18,240 nucleotides of DNA from JAUVXJ01 sp034430275 (GTDB lineage Bacteria; Chloroflexota; Anaerolineae; UBA7937; B3-Chlor), in the NCBI GenBank assembly GCA_034430275.1, contig DAOUEW010000048.1, positions 1-18,240 of the forward strand, in the 5' to 3' direction. Both the position numbers and the translations under genes were made by a program. Shown here one piece after another: positions 13,736 to 18,240 of this stretch. How positions within the stretch are numbered: the first letter of the stretch is position 1; each line of letters opens with the position of its first letter. The notes under the pieces are model-generated. The model saw only the letters and a program-made list of their open reading frames with translations. It did not search any database and was not told the origin of the DNA.

Positions 13736-13761
13736 GGGCCAGGGGAAGCTTCCCCTGGCCC
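13736..13761. terminator. 26-bp perfect palindrome between convergent genes
   Basis: The half-site GGGCCAGGGGAAG is followed directly by its exact complement, with AAGCTT at the centre. As RNA it would form a very stable hairpin with a tiny loop on either strand. It lies between the convergent metG operon and the lipoprotein gene (24 bp past the latter's stop), so a shared bidirectional terminator is likely, despite no T-run. Confidence 0.55.
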
Positions 13762-13785
13762 GTGACGTTGGAGCGCCGATCCAGG

Positions 13786-14460
13786 CTACTGCTCGGTGAG
13801 CGCGCCCTGGGCCTCCACTTGGCCCGACCACTGGAAACCGCTGTCCTGGTTGACCACCGATATCTCGTAGATCGTGTTCTCCGGCAACACCACGGGATAG
13901 GAGACCGTCACCACCCAATCGCCTGCTGTGTACTGGTAGGTCTCGCCACCCACGATGTTCTCGGGTGTGAGCCGCTCTTCCACCCACGCCAGGCCCGCGC
14001 CAAGCCCAGTCTGACCATGATGCTCGCTGACGTAGAGCAGCGCCTGGTCGCGCGCCAGTAGCGCACTCTCCGGCGCTTCTGGCACCTGGCCTGAGCCGTC
14101 CACACGGCCTTCCCACTCGAAGCCGGTGCTCTCGTTGGTCACCGCCACGTGGTACACCGTCCACTCCGGTGCCACCACAGCATAGGAGACCTTGACTACC
14201 CAATCTCCCGCTGTGTACTGCCACTCAGAGCCGCCGACCAGGCCCTCAGGCGTCAAGTTCTCTTCGGTCCACGAAGCCGACTCTCCAGGCGCTTCGTCGA
14301 AGTGGCCTCGCACGAAGACCACCGCGGCGTCCCGGGCGGCGACTACCTCATCCGGGGCTCCGCCTTGGGCGTGTATCTCCGGGGGCACCGAGCCACCGCA
14401 GCCCACCACGCTCGCCACCATCACTACCAGGATTAGAGAGAGTAAAGTACGCTTCACCAT
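13786..14460 (-). CDS. Lipoprotein with two copies of an unrecognised ~90-residue domain
   Basis: A 224-residue predicted lipoprotein. The signal 'MVKRTLLSLILVVMVASVVGC' ends in a lipobox with Cys21. The mature part is an internal duplication: copy A at about 35-126 and copy B at about 127-221. Each copy opens with a helix (ARDxAxxxV), then 'W.EE.LTPE..VGG..YQYTAGDWVV.VSYPVV.PE.T.Y...V.N..SGF.W.G.V', which looks like alternating beta strands. The shared core 'YTAGDWVV' is exact in both copies. I do not recognise the domain family. The ATG at 14460 has GGAGGT 5 nt upstream and yields the lipoprotein signal; a start farther upstream would bury it. A third, truncated copy of the domain lies at 15303-15590. 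Likely location: outer face of the cytoplasmic membrane; function unknown. Confidence 0.85.
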   Translation of the reverse strand: MVKRTLLSLILVVMVASVVGCGGSVPPEIHAQGGAPDEVVAARDAAVVFVRGHFDEAPGESASWTEENLTPEGLVGGSEWQYTAGDWVVKVSYAVVAPEWTVYHVAVTNESTGFEWEGRVDGSGQVPEAPESALLARDQALLYVSEHHGQTGLGAGLAWVEERLTPENIVGGETYQYTAGDWVVTVSYPVVLPENTIYEISVVNQDSGFQWSGQVEAQGALTEQ

Positions 14461-14751
14461 CTCGACCTCCGTCCCCCGACCCAGTCCGGTCATGGGACTC
14501 CCTCCGTGTATTTGCCTTGCGGCCACTAGACAGACGTAGATCGACCATCAAAGGTTCCATGATCCATCCACGGTCAACTATAGCGTAGCGATGTACAATC
14601 AAGGTCACAATTCTGCAACGAAGCGGTGTAGGAGATGGCTCTGGGGCATCAGTCTGGTATCGGCGCTCGAGGCCAGACGGGCAGGCAAGTTCTCCCTCCC
14701 CGTCCTGGACCTGGTGAGCCGAGCGCGGGGGAACGGCAACGCCTCAAGAAG

Positions 14752-15306
14752 CTAGGGTGCCGACTTGGACGGCGCCGCCGTACCCTCGAGGTATCGCTCC
14801 AGCCGAGAGCCGAGGAGAGCGTAGCGGAAATCCTTGCCTTGCAGGGTGGCTACCGCGCCATACAGACCGTAGCCGATGTACGCGCCCCACACCGCCAGCC
14901 CCAGGAAGAGCAGGCCGAAGATGGCCAGATAGAAGACGATCATTCCCAGGAAGCCCAAGACCATGGGGATCAGCGCCACCGGGGACAGCTCCTCCGGGGT
15001 CGGTCCCTGCGCAGGCATGGTGAAGAGCATGGACAGGGGCATACCGACGATGCCCACCATCATTCCCAGATAGGAGCAGAAGTAGCACACGCTACAGGCC
15101 AGTCCTGCCAGAACCAGGGTCATGTGGTATACGGTCGCCTGCAGAGCCTGAAAGGCCGCGAACCGTGATTTCTCTCGTTGCGTTCCCCAGATGATCACGG
15201 GCGCGAGAATACCCATCACCGGCCAGATGATGGTGGCATGGCCCAGGGCAGCCATGATCTTTTGGTCTTGTGCCCAGACCTGCTCCGCAACAGACTCCTC
15301 GTTCAC
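14752..15306 (-). CDS. DUF4870/Tic20-like multi-pass membrane protein
   Basis: A 184-residue membrane protein. After a polar N-terminus it shows 'MAALGHATIIWPVMGILAPVIIW' (helix 1), then 'REKSRFAAFQALQATVYHM', which matches the DUF4870 hallmark (sxfvrfhA.QAl), followed by three or four further hydrophobic segments up to 'LAVWGAYIGYGLYGA'. Function is not known for the family. It starts with GTG at 15306, overlapping the stop of the upstream reading frame by 4 nt (GTGA), with GGGAGG just upstream; that site lies inside the end of the truncated domain copy. A gap of about 290 bp separates it from the lipoprotein gene. Confidence 0.8.
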   Translation of the reverse strand: MNEESVAEQVWAQDQKIMAALGHATIIWPVMGILAPVIIWGTQREKSRFAAFQALQATVYHMTLVLAGLACSVCYFCSYLGMMVGIVGMPLSMLFTMPAQGPTPEELSPVALIPMVLGFLGMIVFYLAIFGLLFLGLAVWGAYIGYGLYGAVATLQGKDFRYALLGSRLERYLEGTAAPSKSAP

Positions 15307-15590
15307 TCTAGCCTCCCTTCATACTTGCTGCTGGCAACACCCCCGCCCGGCGGCAGCACAGCGTAGGATACCTTCACCACCCAGTCCCCCGCGGCATACT
15401 GCCACTCGGCCCCGCCGGGAAGATCCTCGGGCGTGAGCCTCTCCTCCACCCAGGACATTGAGGCCTCAGGCGCCTCGTGGAAGTGTTCGCGAACGAAGGT
15501 CACCGCTGCATCACGTGCACCTTGCACCTCCGTTGGGGCCCGTGCTGCGGAGGTATCCTCCTCTGGAGGCACGCTTCCGAAGCCGATCAC
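15303..15590 (-). pseudogene. Truncated third copy of the lipoprotein repeat domain
   Basis: This frame reads 'ARDAAVTFVREHFHEAP...WVEERLTPEDLPGGAEWQYAAGDWVVKVSYAVLPP', clearly homologous to copy A of the lipoprotein at 13786-14460. Just before it, 'VIGFGSVPPEE' aligns with 'VVGCGGSVPPE' of the intact protein, so the lipid-accepting Cys has become Phe and the rest of the signal peptide is missing, replaced by the end of the YfhO-family gene. Near the C-terminus about a dozen residues are missing ('LPPGGGVASSKYEGRLE' against 'APEWTVYHV...FEWEGRVD'). It is either a pseudogene or a soluble derivative read from GTG 15590. The GTGA overlap with the DUF4870-like gene means its translation could still matter for that gene. 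Confidence 0.55.
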
Positions 15591-15602
15591 GGGGACGACC
15601 CA

Positions 15603-17198
15603 TCACAGGTCAATCCCTCCAAATGGGCGCTCTCTGACCAGCCACCATGTTGACAGCGATACACTGAAGGCGAGCGCCATGGCGCTCACGCCAAGCCCAG
15701 CTTTAAATGGCAGCGGGTCGAAGATGAACTCGACAACATGTCTTCCTTCTCCCAATTGGACGGCTCTGAGTACGTAATCTGCCCGATAGATCCTGTCTTC
15801 CTCACCATCAACGACCACCTTCCAGCCGTCATAGTACAGATCGCTCAGTACTAGGAAACCATCGCCGGTCATCTCTGCATCAACAGTTACTCTGTTTGGC
15901 GTATAGTCGAGGATATGGGCAAATGAATCCGCGGATCCGGGGCCATGTCTAACAAAGCTGTCTCTCGGTTCCTCGTCGACGATAACGCAGCTTGCAGGAT
16001 CAAACCGCTCACTGGTCAACTCTGCAAAGATCTCCTGTCGATCATGCAAGACCCTGTAATCTCCCACGACGAAGGCCCGAGGAAGAACGTCCTTGTTCTC
16101 GTACACCATCATATCGCCTTGATAAACCAACTCCATGTTCTCATCACCCTCGACGAAGAGGGTCAAGTCCTCACGCCCCTGGGGTCTGGTCAAGAGGTAT
16201 TTCACGTTCAGGAGATCTAGAAGCTTGGAGGATAGAGACTCGGCTTGGCTTAAGGCATCAATGCTACGCATGTGCACGCTATCTGGATCGAAGATGCCCT
16301 CTTCAATTAGGTTCATGAAGTCGCCATAGTACTCAAGCAGAAGCGCCCTGTATCCACCAGCGTCGCTGAGGCCGTAGACGGCTGGGGTGTTTGGTGGAAG
16401 AGTGTGCTTGCCTCCAGGTCCTCGCATTATCCTGAAGATCCCTCGATCTGCTTGCAAGAATTCGATCCCCCCTGTTTCGGGATACAGATTCGTGGGATCT
16501 TGTGGGGGGTTGAACCTCCAGCCATAATAGAAAAGGTCCACTACCACGAGCCCGACTGTCAGTATACTGAACAGCCGTGGCTTGATCCTGCCCCTCGATA
16601 GCAGTAGGAGCAGTACTGAGCTGGCAAACACCAACGCAGCGAAACGTAGGATGTGGGCCACATTGTACACGTACCATTTCCCTACCAGTCCGAGACTGTC
16701 CACGCCCCTTGCACCTACGAAGATCCAGCCGAAGCCCAAGCCGCCGAGGGTCGCGATCACCACGATCAGAAGCGCAACACCGGCCAACCGTATCGGCCTC
16801 TTGTCCGCCTCTCTTGTAGGTCCGAGCAATGAATTGAGTCCCAGCCCGGCAAGGACTGATATAGCAAACATGTAGATGATCTTGGCCTCAACCTGTCTGC
16901 CAAACCCGAAGATGGGGGCATAATACAGCAGCCGAAACACTACAGTGTCCAGAAAGACGCTGATGGAAAGCACGGCCAGGAATGCAAAGACGACCGAAAG
17001 ACCATTCTTTCGCACAACCAGGACCCAGATAGCCAGAATCAGTGTCAGAACTCCGGCATAGGTACTGGACGGTGCGTAGTATCCCGGGATATTGTCGCCA
17101 AATTCGTGCCGGCCCCAAGGAGGAGAGTCTACAGGGTTGCCGAAGACATCAGGAATAATGGCCATCGCCAACACGTGAGCGGCAGGGCCACGCTCCAC
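15603..17198 (-). CDS. YfhO-family membrane protein, C-terminal part of a frameshifted gene
   Basis: The C-terminal about 530 residues of a YfhO-like protein (large integral membrane proteins thought to act in cell-envelope glycosylation). It continues the sequence of the adjoining frame at 'AAHVLAMAIIPDVFGNP', then has several hydrophobic helices ('YAGVLTLILAIWVLVV', 'VVFAFLAVLSISVFLDTVVF') and a long extracytoplasmic domain ('LLDLLNVKYLLT', 'PRAFVVGDY', 'TPNRVTVDAEMTGDGFLVLSDLYYDGWKVVVDGE'). The last is the characteristic YfhO ending ('lvlsd.yypGW.a.vDG'). A last helix 'AGLGVSAMALAFSVSLSTWWL' closes it. The apparent GTG start at 17198 is probably not real: the gene should be read with the upstream frame, from which it is separated by a single -1 shift. 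Confidence 0.85.
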   Translation of the reverse strand: MERGPAAHVLAMAIIPDVFGNPVDSPPWGRHEFGDNIPGYYAPSSTYAGVLTLILAIWVLVVRKNGLSVVFAFLAVLSISVFLDTVVFRLLYYAPIFGFGRQVEAKIIYMFAISVLAGLGLNSLLGPTREADKRPIRLAGVALLIVVIATLGGLGFGWIFVGARGVDSLGLVGKWYVYNVAHILRFAALVFASSVLLLLLSRGRIKPRLFSILTVGLVVVDLFYYGWRFNPPQDPTNLYPETGGIEFLQADRGIFRIMRGPGGKHTLPPNTPAVYGLSDAGGYRALLLEYYGDFMNLIEEGIFDPDSVHMRSIDALSQAESLSSKLLDLLNVKYLLTRPQGREDLTLFVEGDENMELVYQGDMMVYENKDVLPRAFVVGDYRVLHDRQEIFAELTSERFDPASCVIVDEEPRDSFVRHGPGSADSFAHILDYTPNRVTVDAEMTGDGFLVLSDLYYDGWKVVVDGEEDRIYRADYVLRAVQLGEGRHVVEFIFDPLPFKAGLGVSAMALAFSVSLSTWWLVRERPFGGIDL

Positions 17199-18088
17199 CC
17201 GAGCTTCATATGATCTGTGGGCCCGCTCAACGAATCTAAGGGAATCAATGTGGGAACCAACTGCGCGGCGGCTAGCGAAGTACCCAGGACCACGCCAGCA
17301 ACGATCAGAAGGGCCAGTCTTGTGGCTCTGGCTGCCCCTTCAGCCCTCAGCGCGCACACAAGTCGCCACAGCGAGTATACACCCACAGCCAGCAGCTCAT
17401 ACGCAACCACCCCATAATGGCCCGCCAAACCAGCCATTCCTATCGCAAGCCCCATAGCAATAGACCAGATCCAACGCTTCCCCCTGAACAATTTCTCCAC
17501 GCAGAGAAGCATCAGCGGCATCCATGTGCCTGTGTCGACTCGATCCAGCCAACTAAGATAGGGCAAGAAATAGCCTCCAAGTCCAAAGGCGATAGCCCCC
17601 AAGAGAGAGGCGGAGCGTCTGAGTTCAATTACTCTCAGGTAGAAATATGTAAACACCGCAGCCAGGGAAACCTGCAAGAATGAGGCATAGCCCAGAGCCT
17701 TTAGGGGATCTAGCAGATAGAAGACGACGTTAAAAGGGTACAGAAACCCTCTGCCGGGGTCAGTGGCGAGCATGGGCAGTCCGCCGAGGACATACGGATT
17801 CCACAGCGGCAGCTGACCGTCCCTCACTATTCCAGCAGCAATAACCCTTTGTGGGTACTCTTCCAGAACCCTATCCCAGATGCCGTTCGAAAGTCTCTTC
17901 TGCGGTTCATCGCCGCAGTACTGTCTCCACGGGTAGTAGTTGCACAGGTTATGGCTTACTAGGACCTGATCTGTGAAGAGAACATTGGCGAAGAAAACGG
18001 TGGATAGCAGCAGCAGAACTAGAAGCGGTAACAGGCTTTTCCTGGTCTCTGATAGTGCGGCTAAAGGCCTCATGACCTTATCCCACAT
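17129..18088 (-). CDS. YfhO-family membrane protein, N-terminal part of a frameshifted gene
   Basis: The first about 300 residues of the same YfhO-like protein. A first membrane helix 'SLLPLLVLLLLSTVFFANVLF' is followed by the diagnostic early loop 'HNLCNYYPWR...GIVRDGQLPLWNPYVLGGLPMLATDPGRGFLYPFN', matching the family's 'dyyP...l..G.lPlWnPy.f.G.P..a......fyP'. Several further helices follow. The frame goes off register after 'KLGWSVALPL' (about 17177-17185), where the sense continues one frame over. Together the two parts span about 828 codons, a normal length for the family. The ATG at 18088 gives a proper cytoplasmic tail; an ATG five codons later is an alternative. No convincing ribosome-binding site is visible. 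Confidence 0.85.
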   Translation of the reverse strand: MWDKVMRPLAALSETRKSLLPLLVLLLLSTVFFANVLFTDQVLVSHNLCNYYPWRQYCGDEPQKRLSNGIWDRVLEEYPQRVIAAGIVRDGQLPLWNPYVLGGLPMLATDPGRGFLYPFNVVFYLLDPLKALGYASFLQVSLAAVFTYFYLRVIELRRSASLLGAIAFGLGGYFLPYLSWLDRVDTGTWMPLMLLCVEKLFRGKRWIWSIAMGLAIGMAGLAGHYGVVAYELLAVGVYSLWRLVCALRAEGAARATRLALLIVAGVVLGTSLAAAQLVPTLIPLDSLSGPTDHMKLGWSVALPLTCWRWPLFLMSSATL

Positions 18089-18211
18089 AGGGGCACCCCC
18101 GGCTTCGGTGCTTGTGTTCGCGCAGAGGTCATGGTTCTGATCCCTCAGTTACTCCTCCAGTGCGACGACAATGTCAACTGCCGGAACTCCGAGCCATCAG
18201 GCCGGAGCGAT

Positions 18212-18228
18212 CAGGCCTGCAAGGCCTG
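18212..18228. repeat. Short inverted repeat at the right edge
   Basis: CAGGCCT and AGGCCTG separated by GCA, inside a stretch with several AGGCCT copies (about 18195-18240). It could be the end of an upstream gene's 3' hairpin, but the window stops here. Nothing else was recognised between the YfhO start and the edge. Confidence 0.25.
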
Positions 18229-18240
18229 GAAGGCCAGGAA

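Noticed and set aside
18148..18177. TTGACA-like -35 with a weak -10 on the minus strand upstream of the YfhO gene
   Set aside because: The -10 (GAGTAA) is poor, so it is not listed as a promoter.
18148..18195. Tail of an upstream reading frame ending '...PAVDIVVALEE' on the minus strand
   Set aside because: An in-frame stop lies only about 15 codons upstream, so there is no real coding support.
1..18240. CRISPR arrays, insertion sequences, tRNA or rRNA genes
   Set aside because: No regularly spaced direct repeats, transposase motifs, tRNA cloverleaf or rRNA signature were recognised on reading both strands.

Overview
This window looks like a chromosomal segment of a GC-rich anaerobic bacterium. 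The likeliest phylum is Chloroflexota (Dehalococcoidia or Anaerolineae-like). That placement is an inference from the mix of genes: a formate-dehydrogenase-like molybdoenzyme with an NrfD anchor, a YfhO-type membrane protein, a stand-alone Lrp/AsnC ligand-binding domain beside metG, and small lipoproteins. No rRNA or tRNA gene was seen to confirm it.

Layout. At the left edge, on the minus strand, are the first codons of an ABC-transporter ATPase (phnC-like) and its substrate-binding lipoprotein (phnD-like). A decayed nadC remnant follows, then a DnaA-box cluster (probable oriC, about 1860-2232) next to dnaA (minus). A gene-poor gap of about 600 bp separates dnaA from apt (plus), which has a good promoter. 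A second DnaA-box pair and a strong hairpin lie between apt and the convergent AIM24-family gene. Upstream of AIM24 on the minus strand is a 33-residue single-helix membrane protein with a near-consensus promoter.

The centre is a three-gene minus-strand operon (10949 to 6233). It encodes a Tat-signal molybdopterin oxidoreductase of the formate dehydrogenase N type, a four-cluster ferredoxin subunit with a C-terminal anchor, and an NrfD/PsrC membrane subunit. Together they should form a membrane complex moving electrons between an extracytoplasmic substrate and the quinone pool or a partner enzyme. The catalytic subunit keeps the Mo/W-ligand cysteine, but the adjacent His and the distal Arg needed for formate chemistry are replaced by Val and Ala, so formate is probably not its substrate. 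The operon is preceded by a strong promoter and a leader of about 245 nt. In that leader a closing helix abuts a clear intrinsic terminator, which makes it a candidate attenuator, riboswitch or small RNA.

On the right are metG (plus) and the stand-alone Lrp/AsnC domain gene, ended by a 26-bp perfect palindrome. Then, on the minus strand, come a lipoprotein built of two copies of an unrecognised domain of about 90 residues, a DUF4870-like membrane protein, a truncated third copy of the same domain, and a YfhO-family membrane protein split by a -1 frameshift.

Most promising for follow-up: the altered active site of the FDH-like enzyme, its structured leader, the repeat-domain lipoprotein family with its truncated copy, and the oriC region lacking dnaN but holding a nadC relic.
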